A stretch of 64,000 nucleotides of DNA, from positions 2,418,001 through 2,482,000 of the forward strand of contig JALIRH010000050.1 of assembly GCA_023055505.1 (NCBI GenBank), written 5' to 3'. Below are positions 1 through 13,090 of the stretch, one piece after another. Position 1 is the stretch's first letter, and each line of letters begins with the position of its first letter. This DNA comes from Callipepla californica brunnescens (lineage: Eukaryota; Chordata; Aves; Galliformes; Odontophoridae). A program made the position numbers and the translations under genes. Under the pieces are notes generated by a model. It saw nothing but the letters and a program-made list of their open reading frames with translations, was not told where the DNA came from and searched no databases.

Positions 1-3000
1 TCACCAGTAGAGAAGATTTGGTAGGTAAAAGCAGGCAGACGCTAAATAACTTAGAAATCAAATTTTATGTGACTTTTAACTAAGTTGGCAACTTGGTCAT
101 TGTCATGGAACTGAGTAGGATCCACTAGGGCACAAGTGGCTTCACTTCAAAACAACCTGATTGGAATGATTTCTTTTGTCACACTACTGGATGTGACCTT
201 GTGTCCCAGTGGATTGTTATGTTCTGTGTGACTGACTTCCTCCCTCTCCCTTTGTGCACGTGTGCATAGTTAGTGATTCTGTCTATTAGGCCAACCAAGT
301 AAACATTGTTTGCCTTTTGGGAACAGAAATATGACAATGGCAGAGGACTGCAGTTGCTCCCTGTCACTTTTGTGGTTTTTTTTTTTTTCTTTTTTTCCTT
401 AGCTTATTCTTAAGATTCTGTTTCATTTGATGGAAGGAAACACTACTTTTTTTTTTTTTTCTTTCCTTGGAATGGGGTATATTTCTTTGGCGGAATCTGA
501 TTTACTTAATATCAAAGCTTTAAGGTTCAAATTTAAAAACAACAAAAAGTTTCTATGAACTTTTTGAACTTACAAAATTGTTGCACTTTTGCATTCAGTC
601 AAGTTAGATCCTCACAGGGTTTGGCATTTTTTCCTATAGGTGAATGCATTTTCTTAGTTCCTTATAACCATGCTATGAGTTTTCCTTGAACCAAAGGGAT
701 TTAGGTATGTAATTTCTGTCTAGTTTTTTTTTTTTTTTATTGTCATAATTTGTTGCAGAATTCTTCATCTGATTGGCATCATCATTGTGATCGTAGCTCT
801 AAAGTAGCTCGTGCAGCAGCTCTCGTTACTTGTGAATGCCCCAGTACTGAATTTTTGGTTCAAACACTCAGAACTTTCACTGTTCTGTAATCTGTTAGTG
901 AAAAACACACACAAAAAATAGTAATTCCTGAGAGTGTACTTAACTGCGGGTAAGAAAAGATGTTTATTGCTGACCTGGGCTATTCTTCTGTGAACTTAAG
1001 CTTAAGTCTTATCTGTTGCCCTAATGAAATCGTTACAACAATATATGGATACATTACAGTAATTCTGTAACGGTGAATGCTGTTATTTTGCTCATGTCCA
1101 TCCTTAGGATCTACTAATTAAAATTTACTTTGATTATCTACATTTCTTTTCCTTCTCTTACTGCTTCTCTCTATAGATGCTCTGGAAAGTGTAGTCTTCA
1201 TACTAGATTAATAGCAAGTCTTTTTCTATAAGCATCATCTGCAGACATAATCTGTCTTCAAAAATGGAGAAGGTAGAAATGGAGTATAAAATCAGATTTT
1301 TCTCCCGTGTGCCCTGTGCCTCTTAATGTGATATCAGCAAAATCAGGTACTGTATCAGAGCAAAACAAGAAAAGATTTCCTCTGAAATCTAAGTTCTACC
1401 TTAATTTTGTCACTGTCACACATTTCCTGTGGTTGTTATCTGACTTGAATTATACTCTTCCATATGCTTTTTAAAAAGCTTATTTTCCCTTGTATTTTCT
1501 TCTGTTTGAAGAAATATGAAACAATTCCTTAATGATTAATTACTGCTCATGATGTGAAAACATCTTTATCACTATGCTGCTGTTTACACGTTTGAGAAAG
1601 CCACCATGGATTGACACGTAATCAGTCCACACTGCAGAGAAATTCCACTGTTCAAAATGGTAGCTTAAAAAATAATGGGAACATGAGGCTTTATATTTGT
1701 AATAAAAGTAAATGTGCATGTTGGGAAATATATTTGTTTTAAATTATAATGTCAGGGGAAAAAGAACTTTCAAAAGCAGAATCTTTTTTTGTGGATGAAG
1801 TTCTCTACTACAACACATTTGCCTTCTTAAAAAAGACAATTCCACTTGCTTGACTCTTAGCTCCTGCTTATTCATGTAAACTCTTAAATTGCATGTACTA
1901 CACAAATTTCATTCTTGTATTACAATATGTACACATTCTGAAACACAGAACTACTAAGGAGCTCCTAGAACATATATAGATCTCTTTCATAAAAGTGTGT
2001 GTATGAAGTGGGCAGTTTGGCTGTTTAAATGTTTTCCTTCATAATGTAGTTTCATACTGTCAGATTTCTAGATTTTTGTGGTATTTTGTGTTTTTAAGTA
2101 GACGGAGATTAGTGTATAAGATTTTTCAATACTCTGAGGAAAGGACTGTAAAAAGGTCCTACATGATAAAGTTCTTTGCACAATGGGTGAAAAATAAATG
2201 CAATTATAATATATACATATAAACAGTGGGTTTTCTGCATTCTAAGCCTTTTGAAGCTTTTCATATCTGTTAGGAAATTGATGTGCCATACAGTAGTGTA
2301 CAAAATAGAATAATTATCAAAAGAAAGACAAAGGTCCCAGAATTAAATCAGTATGGAATAGACTGCTGATATTTCTGTTGTTACTTAAGTAATATTTTGT
2401 TCAAGACATTAGGATAAACTGGGATTGTTTTTTGATCTTCTAGAGAAAATTAAAAAAGTAACAACGTAGTTTCCTTCAGAAAGTATATGTTTTTAATATT
2501 TTCAATCAGAATTTTGAGTTGTCTATTTTAGTCACTTGGTGAGCTTTTTCCCCAACATTATGTAATCAGAAAAGTTGTATTGATATTTACAATACCTGTA
2601 TAATTAGAATGTTAAAAAAGACTCATTAGGATTTGGGTATTTTAATAATTAGTATTACTCATAATGCAAAAAAGAATTAAAAAGTGGTAAATTAAATGTC
2701 TGAGCAAAGTGCATTGTTAACACTAAATGTGGCATAATAGGCTTCTTTTTCCCTGGTGATATTGAATCAGTTCAGCAGAAATTAAAAACTTATTTTTTAG
2801 AAGACGAGGTAGTTTTCAACAATAGACTTGTTAAGTTGTAAGGAATATATTGATCGTATTGCTTCAGGTTATAAAATAATTGCCATTACAAATGGAGGTG
2901 GAGTTCTGTCCATCTCATGGTACAGCAGTCTACCTACACTATGGGCTTCTCTGTCTTAAGATATACCAGTTACAGGTCACTGCCTGAAGCAAGGTGACAA

Positions 3001-5827
3001 TTGGAATTGATGGGCTATCTTATATTAAATACTCTTGTCTATTTAGTGCAAAAATATCATCCACAGGAAACTCAGTGATTTGTCAGTTTTTGTGTGGGTA
3101 TCATTTGAGTTCTTTAACTTTGTTATATATATATATTTGGTCTGCACTCAGGGAAATAAAGCAAAATATCATATATCATATCTCCTGGTTTTTGTGAGAT
3201 TTTATACCCAGATTTCAGAATGTGAATCTATGAAAATCTTGACTTATGTATCAACAAATTTTACTCATCAGGGTAAATCAAAGCAAGAAAGCACGTGACT
3301 CTCTGCTATATGTAGATTTCCTTTTCCTTCTCCTCTATCTATTCAAGAAGTAAAAATGTTTTTATTTTGTTTCTCCAAATTTCATCTTGCACTGTAACTG
3401 TGTCAAGTTTCCCCACAGCCAAGCAGATTGATTCCCATCTTCTAGCTGAGCTTTTTGATAATTGTTAGTTCTCATTGTTACTAGCAGAAAGATGATCTAG
3501 AACAAATCATAGCAGTTTATAGTGTATGAAACTTTAAAATCTGGTTTTAGGTAACTTCTTAATGTTTCCTAAAGGGCTTCTCTTTAGAGTTTGAATTAGG
3601 AATGTCTCTTTATAATCAGTGGTTTCTATTATGGTTCTAACTGATAACTTCAGGAAAAAAAAAAAAAATATTTGAATAGTTTAAATCTATTGAGTTGGAA
3701 AATTAGAGATCTGTCTTCCTTAGTTTTGGAAATATTCCATCAGTATTTGTTTTGTTTAAGCTAGAGTACTGTCATATGTATGAACAATAACTTCATATTC
3801 TGAAATGAAAACTGGACTGAGATGTTCTTGTAAACACAGTTCCAGTGCTTGCATATTAATACGGAAAAAAAATATATAGCTATAAATTTAGAATTATTTT
3901 CTTCAGCATGATTGCTTTGCGCAAGAAATCATAAGCCTTATTTTTTACTGTTTCTGGTTAGTGTAATGGCTTGACTACAGAAATCACTTCTGTGACTATT
4001 TATGTATCTGTTTGAATGACATTGAAAGCAATGTTTATTGCCTTATGTAACACCTAGTCACAACTTATTATTAAACAGTGCTGTTCCTATCACTTTACTT
4101 AACCTTTGCTCCTCCGGAGCTTATTTCTCAGTATTAAATTTTGGTGAGACACATGAAAATGGAGAGTGGAATTATGATTTTTTTTATTGGATTTCATAGC
4201 AAAGAAAATCAGGTTGAACTTCATAATGTCCTTATAGTGAGGTGTAGAAGTTGCCAAACAACACTGTCTATCCCACCAGTCCTTAGGTTTTTACATACAG
4301 AAGTATAGATTAATGGCATTACTATATGAGTATAGGAAAGAAACAATTAAAATTCAGTGTATTTGCTTATACTACCCATAAATAAAACCTGGTTATAGAA
4401 ACCTTCATTACATTTCATCAATTAGATATAGAACTGTTATGTTATCAGTTAGCTTTGTGATTCTATATGTATGCAATCAGTGTTTTTTACTCAGATCTGT
4501 GTAGGTTTAGGTATGTTTGGGTGTATTATAGTACTGTGGTCATGAGTAGGAGCTGCTGATCATAGTCCATGGAGAAATGTGATGTAGAGCGGTGAGTTTG
4601 TTCCCTTTTTTTTATCTCAGACTCTTACAGTATTTTATCAATACCACTGTGTTAGTCTTGTTCCAGACTAATTAGGGGCTGAAACAGCTGAAAAGAGATA
4701 CTGTGCTTCTGAACCAAAGAAGAAATTCTCTTCTGTTAAAAACAGAGGTTGTTTTCTATCTTTTATTTTTGTGTCCCTGCTATCTACAGTTTTCTGGATC
4801 AATTGTGCATGGTGTCTAATGTGCTACTTCATATTGTTTTTCTTATGCCTGCTGCTTCATAACTCTTAATTGCCATTCAGTCAAAACATAAGCTTACTAG
4901 TTACTGTAAATATGTTTTCTCATAGAAAATATTACCTGTGCAGTTCTTTTATACAAGACCTGATGAATCTGCTCTGCGAAGTATTATTTTAAAATGAACC
5001 AGAATCTGCTGTGGTCTTTTATTTTTTTATAAGCATGCTGAATGCCTCTGTTATTTCAATACCTTAAGCAAATTTTGTTCCTTGTCAGAGAGATGGTTTT
5101 AAAAACATGAGAACTGAGGAAGGCATGGATTATTTTACTGTTGGCCCAGCAGCCAAATATGCATGTGTTCCTTTAAAAGACTTTATTTATCTAACATTTC
5201 ATTGTTATTAACTAAACTGAAGTTGAACAGTTGTTGAGGAAAGTATTGGGCTGACCTTAAAAACATCGGTACCGCTAAGTGGGTATTCTGTATTTTTTTT
5301 TCAGTTAGTAGAAGAGATTAAAGAAAGATATATCAATTGAATGCTATTTTTTTCATCCCTTGTGGGGGAAAAAAAAAAATACTGTATAAACAGCCACTGT
5401 AAGTGGACATGAGACCAAGTTACCTTCATTGCTTTCTAAGCTAATTGTTTTTTTTAACATGTAGCACAATCAGAAATCATTTTTGTACTATATTTACCCT
5501 TAAAGTCTGAAAAGATAGCACCTCTGCTTTGCAAATGTGGAATGAATTTAAAGTTGCAGCATTTGGTGCAAACTGTATTTTGGGTGTTTCTGAACACTTT
5601 CTCTTTTAATTAAGAAAATTTTAATATCCTTTATCTTTTCCAGACAAAGAAGTCTGGGTAGCATTTTCTGGAAGTTTTCTTTAATCCACATTTTCTGTCA
5701 ATTCTGTTTAGGCTGAATGAAAGGCAGTGCATTCTTTGAGAATGCAGTTTGGTTTTCATTGCTTAATATAACCAAGACTGCTGTATGATGGAAGGTGTTC
5801 TTCTGACTGTACTTACTAAACACTTTT

Positions 5828-6073
5828 TCAGTAATTTCTGAACTGCTCTTTGTATTTTGTATCATTCTTTTCAATCACACTGTATTTCAGAGATTTCTGA
5901 GGGCTCTTTCTGTAGGTTGTCATGGCTCCTGTCACTTCTGTAAGTGACCCTGCTTGAGATGGGAGGTTAGTCAAGGTTCTCTCTAGAGGCTCACTGGTAC
6001 GCCTCCCAGCACAACTAATCTGTGATATGTAAGCTTGCTCATCAGTATAAAGCATTAAGGAAGAACTTTCCAC
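5828..6073 (-). other. 81-codon open frame of protein-like composition, unrecognised
   Basis: Unlike most chance frames here, which are rich in F, L, C and I, this one is rich in S, T, E, K, Q and R (for example RRTSEPLERTLTNLPSQ and GAMTTYRKSPQKSL) and sits in a locally less AT-rich block. No domain, signal peptide or membrane segment is visible, and I do not recognise it. No convincing acceptor precedes it on the minus strand. It may be a fragment of an old retroposed or mobile sequence or simply chance. Confidence 0.15.
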
Positions 6074-7038
6074 CTTGTTTTCCTTGCATTGGAATTGCCA
6101 CCATTACTGCCTTTAATATTTGAGTGAATGTTCCATACTCAAAACTCTTTATTTGGTGTTGCTGAACTAGATCATGAGCATATTCTGCCCTGGATGCATC
6201 TTTCAGGCCAGTTCGTGCAGCTTACTTCATACCAAGCTATGTAGAGGAAATCTATTTAGGAGATAAGCTCTTGTGAAAGGATCCTAAACTGTGGATTTTA
6301 GGTTTGTTATGTACTTTGGAAAGTGCCATTATGTTCAAGTTATTTTTCAACTGATGTGAATTAAATATATATTTAGTGTTTAAAATAGATGATAAAATGC
6401 TCACTGAAAATTGGTAAGAAGATACACTGAATCTAGCTGTACAGAGTAAAATCTAGTAGACCTCTGTTATCATGTGCAGGGAGAAACTTGTTACATATTG
6501 TTGTTTTTTTTTTTTTTTTTAATTCAGTGGTCAGTAATGTAATTTTAGTGTACGCTTTCTATCTCAGTTCATAGATTTGTGAGCTAAGGGCTATATAACT
6601 CCTCTTGCTTGGAATCCTTCCTGGTTACAGTGAGCTTGAATTTTATTTGCTCATTTCCCTTTTTCCCTGCTAAAGCATGTGTTTGAGTTTAATGATGTAG
6701 TAGTCTTAATGCACTTCAGAGATAGAGAAGTTAGTTCACCAAAATGATGTCACCTCCTCATGTAGCTATTTCACTTAACAGATTAAATTTACTGACTCAG
6801 TGTGTAGCTTTAAGCATTCCCACCTTCTGACCCACATACTTCTTACTTACCTATACAGCAACAAACAGGCCTGAAAAAGAATCTAATTGCTATTTATGCT
6901 TAAGGCTCATTATAACTGAAACTGAATACGATGGCCTTCAGGGGAAAAATGGTTTAGATGTTCTATGGCACTTTATTCCCCAAAACCATAATTTTAAGAC
7001 ACTGCAGCTTCTCCGCTTAGCAGAAGTCAAAAAAGAGT

Positions 7039-7048
7039 GGGGGGGGGG
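7039..7048. repeat. poly(G)10
   Basis: Ten consecutive G within agagt...aaaat. It is the longest G-run on the plus strand that I found. Confidence 0.9.
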
Positions 7049-8635
7049 AAAATATGGTTGAAGCTGGGTGGTGATTCTGAGGAAATTCAGTGGCTTTGAT
7101 ATCTGAATCACATAAGATATAGCATGCTTTTTTAACATTTGGAAAAAAAAAAAAAGCAAACTAATGGAGTGAAAATCCATTTAAACAGAAATATCAATTA
7201 ATTTGCACAAGCAAATCAGTCCCACTGAAGAACAAGACTTGACAAGAGAACAGAGAGGGAGATCAAAGTTACTGCCAAAGTTGACAAAATATGGCACTCT
7301 TACCTTTTTCCTGGGTGATATTTCAGTCCAATTGTACCCAATGTCAATGCTGTTATCCAAAGACTGTTATGTACTGATTTTTGAGAGTCAATGAGTAATT
7401 TTGTTCAATCCGTTTTCATTACTACTCTCTAATTTTGGGGGCTTTTATGCTTGGTCATGTGAATACTGCAATGCTTAACTGACAGACTTGAGCATGGATG
7501 TGTTTTCTTCAGAAAGGTATAATTTAAAAATATTTGAATTTTTTATTAAAAAAAAAAAAATCCTTGAAATTCAACATCAATCCTAAAGCAGGCTAGAAAG
7601 ATCAGGAGGTGTCAGTGCTTGTAGATAGTCATGGTTCAGATTATGTCAAACAATTCTGTTAACTTAATACAGATATAGGTAATTTTTTTTCTCTAGTGCC
7701 CCTACTGCTCTTTGTGGTGTACTGCTGGCTTCAAGATCTGTTCACAGGTCTGTTTCAAAATACAAAGGGGAGTACACTTATCCAGAAGAAGGTGTAACCT
7801 ACTCCAGAAGTTACAGAACAGAAAAACTGTTTTTAAAAATAGGCATCCTTTAAGTGTTTGGCAAAAGCCATGACAACTGATATGCTCACCTTTACCTTTA
7901 TTCAAGTTTTGAACTGAGTTAGGGTAGACCTCTCATGGTATCTGCCTGGCAAGCATCTTGCTCTAATTGTGCTCAGTAGCAGATAATTAAAATAAAAGTA
8001 CCGAACTGCTTTCCTCAGATTCCAGCAATATACAGCTCAGAGAGAACTGGGAGTCAGAAGTTTTGTGTGTGAATTTGTTAGCCCTAGACTGTTTTTTCGT
8101 CCATGAATTTATCTGTTTAAGACTGTAGGTCCTTATATCTGTTTGTGACATACAGATGTACAGTATACCAATGGAAGCTTCTTTCCATCTTTTCTTAGCT
8201 TATTTTTCTCTTTGTAATTACAGTTACAACTCTTGTTTTAAAGCACCTCTACAAACTGTACTTTTTATTTTGAGGTAAAAAGGGAGCAAAAAGAACTGTT
8301 AGCATCTGGCAGCCACACCTTGGTTCATTCTAGCCCACAGAGTCTTGGTATGGTGCATTAATTTTTCAGTTTGTAATTTGCCAGCTGCATTTAATGGAAC
8401 CAATTTTCATTACATCTGTTCTATGGTTCAAAGAGCTCTTTAAGTTGCCAAAGGGGGCTAGCTTCACACAGATTCAGAGAGGGTGCTAATACACTGTATC
8501 TTGAAGTATTAGATAACTAGGGATGGTTTTATAGCAAACAGATTATTTTCAGAGGCAAATTCTATATTCATGACTTACTACTAGTAGAATTGAGATTTAA
8601 ACTGCTTAAGTTTCTTCCTCTGGAAGCATATATTG

Positions 8636-8652
8636 GTGTGTGTGTGTGTGTA
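8636..8652. repeat. (GT)8 microsatellite
   Basis: Perfect GT dinucleotide run following tattg and ending in tataggt; short. Confidence 0.9.
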
Positions 8653-9778
8653 TAGGTAATTTTCTTCATAATACCCACTGATTACTTGTCTTTTCAATCA
8701 TCAGTATTTTTCTGTTTATTAGTGGAAGAACGCATCACTACAAGTGAATCCTGTTATTAAATTAAAAATGCTTTAGAAAACATTTTTTATGAATACCTAT
8801 AAATGCAAAGAATAGTTCTTTGTAGTTTTCAGTACTAAGACAGGCATTTTTATACTGAAACAAGCTTGCGTTATCAGAACAACTCTGCACACGTTGTGCA
8901 TAATTTTAATCTTCATAAAATGTGTAGCAGTTCTATAGTATTAAATTCAAGTTTCCAATTGACAGCAACTTGCAATGAAAAGGTTTTTCCTCATGGGCTG
9001 AAGAAAATTTGAAATGTTCTACTACACTTTGAAGTTCTAAAGCATCAGCCATATGAGAATTATAAAGCATTAATCCCGAAGAGTTTCCACCTGACAGTCA
9101 TGAAATAGCATACCTGTGTGAAAAGTGACTCAGTTTTACTTCCTCAGGCAATACTTTTCTTTTTTTCTGCTGCTTCAGAAATATTATGCATCATGTCGTA
9201 GTGAGAAGATGGCCTTGGAATGACTAGATCCTTTTGAAATCACCAAAGTCTACAGTATCACTGTATTTATCTAAGACATTTCAATGACATTTAGGAAAGT
9301 TGTTTATACTGAAAGTTTTATTCTAGTTGGGTAAGCTATGGGAAAGTTGTTCCAGAAGTGTAATCAAGAACTTATTTCCACTATATTCTTTTGAACAGCT
9401 GTTGTTTGTGAGGCTAAAAACATTTAAAAAAACAAACTACACAGAAGGAGCAACATTGTAGTAGAATTTATAGGTAATTTAAGAACATTATACACATGGT
9501 ACATTGTACAGAATGTTCAGTACTCCCTTACAGAGTAGTTTACTTCCTCCTTCAATATCAGTGGGACTGTCTCATAGTGATGTGAGTTAGGATCGGGGCC
9601 TGAGACAACGTGTTTTTATTTCGGGAAATCTGAGTTTTCTTTTCTATGAAGCATTTTGATTTTCCCAAAGAACAAAAATCACACACTTGCTATGCCTCTT
9701 AGACTTCAGTAATAAGCTTGTACTGCTTCAAGCATTACATTTGAAGATTCCAGCTATCTTTTTTTATTTTCCCCCCTA

Positions 9779-9798
9779 TTTTTTTTTTTTTTTTTTTT
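9779..9798. repeat. poly(T)20
   Basis: T20 preceded by tttttttattttcccccct, forming a longer pyrimidine-rich tract from about 9759. It ends in gtaata. Confidence 0.92.
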
Positions 9799-12700
9799 GT
9801 AATACGTTCCATATACTTCTCTTCTTAAGAGAAAATTGTGAGGCAAGTTTTGTCATCTGATTTGTATTAGATTCATTCACATCCCAGTCAGAAGTAAAGC
9901 ATGAAATGTATATTCATGACTGCACAGTAATGGAAAGAGTACTAACACAGGAAGTTTAGTTTCAGCATTTTCAGCAATATGCTGAGGACGTCAAGGAACC
10001 TGTCTCCCAGCACAAGCAAGATCAATCACAGGCTTGCTGTGTGGCCTCCACTTAGGCTTCACATTTGTTGTTTACCTTCTACAATTTGGGTACTAAAAAT
10101 GCATTTCCTCTTTCCAGATAAGAGGTGTGTGTGGGGAGGTAATTCAATCTTCCAAGAATTCTGATCTTTAATCTTTATTCTATTCTTATTGTACGGAAAT
10201 ACAAGAAAGGAACCTTAGCATTTATGTGCTCTGGCAAGCAGCAGGACGGTGACATGTCCCCAACTCCTATGTCTCCCCCATTTCATGGTATATCCTGAGT
10301 TAATGATCACATTTACATTTTCCAAAAGTAAAAACAAATCCACGCTGTGGCAGGTGGGAATTTTTCACACTGAAACTGTGTGAATGGGGATTTTGATATG
10401 AATTACCCGTTATGAGGTAACATTACAGTGCTTCAAAGACTCAGGGGACTGAGGTAAGGGCTGAAAAGGAGCACTTGCTCAATTTCTGAGGTTTTTTATA
10501 CAAATATATTAACACTTTAAAATACAGATCATGTTTTCAAAGAACCAATTAGTGTCAGTGAGCAGAAGTCTTTTGTAGGTCTTGTTTGTTTTGGGATACT
10601 GAATAAAGCCAGTGTACTTGATAACACCAAGGTTTTGACACCCCTACCTTATCCAAAGAACTGGCTTTTTTTTTTTTTTTTCTTTTTTCAAAAGGTAACC
10701 TTATGAAACTTGGGCCAGTCGCTCACTGGTTTTCTTAAAAATTTTTATCTCAGAACTGGTTTTGCTTCATTCACTCAGAAGATCCCAGTTCAGCATTTCC
10801 ATAGAATCTGTAACAACTGATAACAAAAGTTTTTCAGCAGAAAGTGGTAGGTAGAAAGTATGGAGGGATCACCTCTGTCATCCTAACTTTGAACAGATGC
10901 ATCATTAGCTACAAGGAGATGGACTGAACTAAATGTTGAAGATTTTAGTCTCCGGATAGAGTTCTAACTATTGTCACATGATAGGAAATAGCAAAAATTC
11001 CTGTAGGGATGTCTCAGCAAATCTAAACTTAACTTTAAACAGTTGTTTTCAAAGCAATTTCATCTATACTACTCATATTTTATTGAACTGTTTTTATTTT
11101 CTTTATGAAAATAAGGATTGAATGCACTTCACTGAAGACTATGTATAGCATTAAACATTTGATGTACTGATAATCTCATTTATCAGTCTTGCTGACAAAG
11201 CACGAACAGAATAGAAAGATGTATTTGTTCTGCATAGGTCTACTTAGTTCTAGGAAGAAGTGTTTCAGACAAATAGAGAAACTGAGGACAGGAAACACTA
11301 CTAAGAACAGTGTTCAGAACATATGAACTTTGTTTTTACTACTGGAGTCATCTAGTTTTTTTGAAATGTTCCTTGATAATTTATCAGGGTGAAAAGCTAA
11401 CATTACTCAGAAAGGACTTATCTAGAGAATATGTATCGCCAACTGTGTGTTTATTATCTAATGCTTCTTTAGGTGCTTTGTCTCTCTTCCAGAGTGTGTG
11501 AATTCCAAATATATGCAGTATTCTGAAATACAGTTCTTCTTTTTTTGACAATACAAACCTGACCCTCTGCTGATTAGGCCATTTTCCATGTACTGATTTC
11601 CTATGGCTTATCTTGATTTTATTTATTTATTTTTTTAACTGAACTCTCATGACCTAAATAAAGACCAAGGGCATTGTTTTGTCAAAATCAAGATAGGGAC
11701 AGCTGAAAGAAATAAGTAAAAATAACTTACATTGTTATCTGATGCTACTAATCAATCAAAAGTTGCAATGGCTTTTTACAATAAATAGAGATGCAACAAC
11801 TGCAGTGTATCTATTGTTAACTGGACAGAGTGGCATAATAAGGGTACCAAATACGACAGAGGGCCTGCAGTGCAGAGCCTGAATTTTAGGTTCTCCTTTC
11901 TCCAGAAGTCAAAGCTAACTGCTAACCTGTGGCGTTGTTTCGTTGTCTTTTTTCACTTTGTCCGCATCCATTGTTCTGTGTCTGCAGCTATAGATGATTG
12001 CCTAAAGGTGAGGAATTAGTAAACAACAGCAGGTTTGAGTTTTATAGTATAGACTCTAAATTAAACATCACAATTACTGTGTCTTTATTAGACAGTGCGC
12101 TGTTCCGGACTTGATGTGGGGAAGGGAAGATGGGGAAGTGATCTGACATGTAAAAACACTATTCATCCCCTTTCTGACACACCTTAAGAAAAGCATAATA
12201 TTTTCTTGTATCATCTGTGGAGAGCAGTCTACTGGTTTCATATCTTTGAGGCTTAAATTCTGCAGTTTATTGGGATAGGTCACAAATGAAGTATTTCAGA
12301 GTATGTTTTTGGTTATGAATGAACACCAGAGATTTTGTACAAAATTTGAGAACTATAGGTATACGGGGTTATGTTTCATACTTAAATGCTGAAGTTTCAA
12401 CTCTTATTCCCCTTGAGGTGCCTAAGCTTTTTCAGTTTGCACAAGATTAATATATATTCATTGTGAAGATTATGTATTTTTGAGCAATTTTAGTAACAGT
12501 GTGACATATGTACTATAGGTGCCAGGAAAAATAGACAGATCTGTAAGCTTGTAGTGGGATCCAGTCAGCATTTTGATGCAAACTCTTTTGAATGTTAGTT
12601 TTTCTTAAGTAGTTTTTTGTTTGTTTTGTTTTTTTTTAAGTTTAGTGGTCCAGATGTCTGTTTACAATTGTCAGTAATATGTAAGTTTTTGTTTAATTTT

Positions 12701-12863
12701 CCTTATTATTTTCTTTTGAGATGCTGTGATCACTGTCAGCTTGAAATCACCTGGGAGTTTAAGTAGTATAGTGCTTGGAAAGGATTTAACGTGTTTCATA
12801 GTGACAAATAGTCTCTGTTAGTGGGTGCAGAGTTGTGTAACCGGAGTTCATGAGCTTCTTCCA

Positions 12864-12899
12864 GTTTTTTTTTTTTGTTTGTTTTTTTTTGTTTTTTTC
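12864..12899. repeat. T-rich (TnG) low-complexity tract
   Basis: T-runs interrupted by single G residues (tttgtttg, ttttgttt), lying 25 bases upstream of the 12.92 kb CR1 remnant. Confidence 0.85.
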
Positions 12900-12923
12900 T
12901 CCTAAAAGCCCTATGGTAGATAG

Positions 12924-13040
12924 AATGTCATGGGTTGGAAGGACTTTAAAGATCATCTAATTCTAACCTGAACTGTTGGCAGAGATGCCAACCTCTAGAT
13001 CAGGTTGCCCAGGGCCACATTAAGCTTCTCTTTATATAGT
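12924..13040 (-). mobile_element. CR1-family LINE 3' remnant
   Basis: About 115 bases match the reverse-complemented CR1 3' region: atgggttggaaggacttta, aagatcatctaattctaacc, then gccaacctctagatcaggtt and gcccagggccacattaagctt. The terminal octamers are eroded to agaatgtcat. Only the non-coding 3' tail and the very end of ORF2 remain. The insertion is older or more damaged than the copy at 63.2 kb and lies just downstream of a T/TG-rich tract (12864-12899). Confidence 0.87.
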
Positions 13041-13060
13041 TTGTGTCACTGCTACCATAA

Positions 13061-13090
13061 CTAGTTGTTTTTACTAGTTGTTTTTGTTTC
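13061..13090. repeat. 13-bp tandem duplication
   Basis: ctagttgttttta is followed directly by ctagttgtttttg, a local two-copy duplication just beyond the distal end of the 12.92 kb CR1 remnant. Confidence 0.8.

Larger units (their letters stand above)
1..12923. other. unique AT-rich non-coding DNA, no gene seen
   Basis: No recognisable coding exon, RNA gene or mobile element. It holds T-runs at 376-388, 447-460, 724-738, 6504-6520, 9779-9798 and 10666-10681, A-runs at 3655-3668, 7143-7155 and 7548-7560, a 14-bp perfect palindrome at 994-1007, and one minus-strand frame of unusual composition at 5828-6073. Isolated good acceptor-like signals occur near 1176 (cttctctctatag) and 5304 (ttttttcag) with no matching donor nearby. 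Confidence 0.7.

Noticed and set aside
1150..1232. Strong polypyrimidine acceptor ending ctctctatag at 1176
   Set aside because: No donor within a plausible exon length and all frames close quickly.
5281..5345. Strong acceptor (ttttttcag at 5304) followed by a short protein-like frame
   Set aside because: Stop after 11 codons and no donor or polyadenylation signal close by; an isolated acceptor is common in T-rich DNA.
10393..10456. Donor gactgag|gtaagg with an upstream attacag
   Set aside because: The upstream AG lacks a polypyrimidine tract, so no credible exon.
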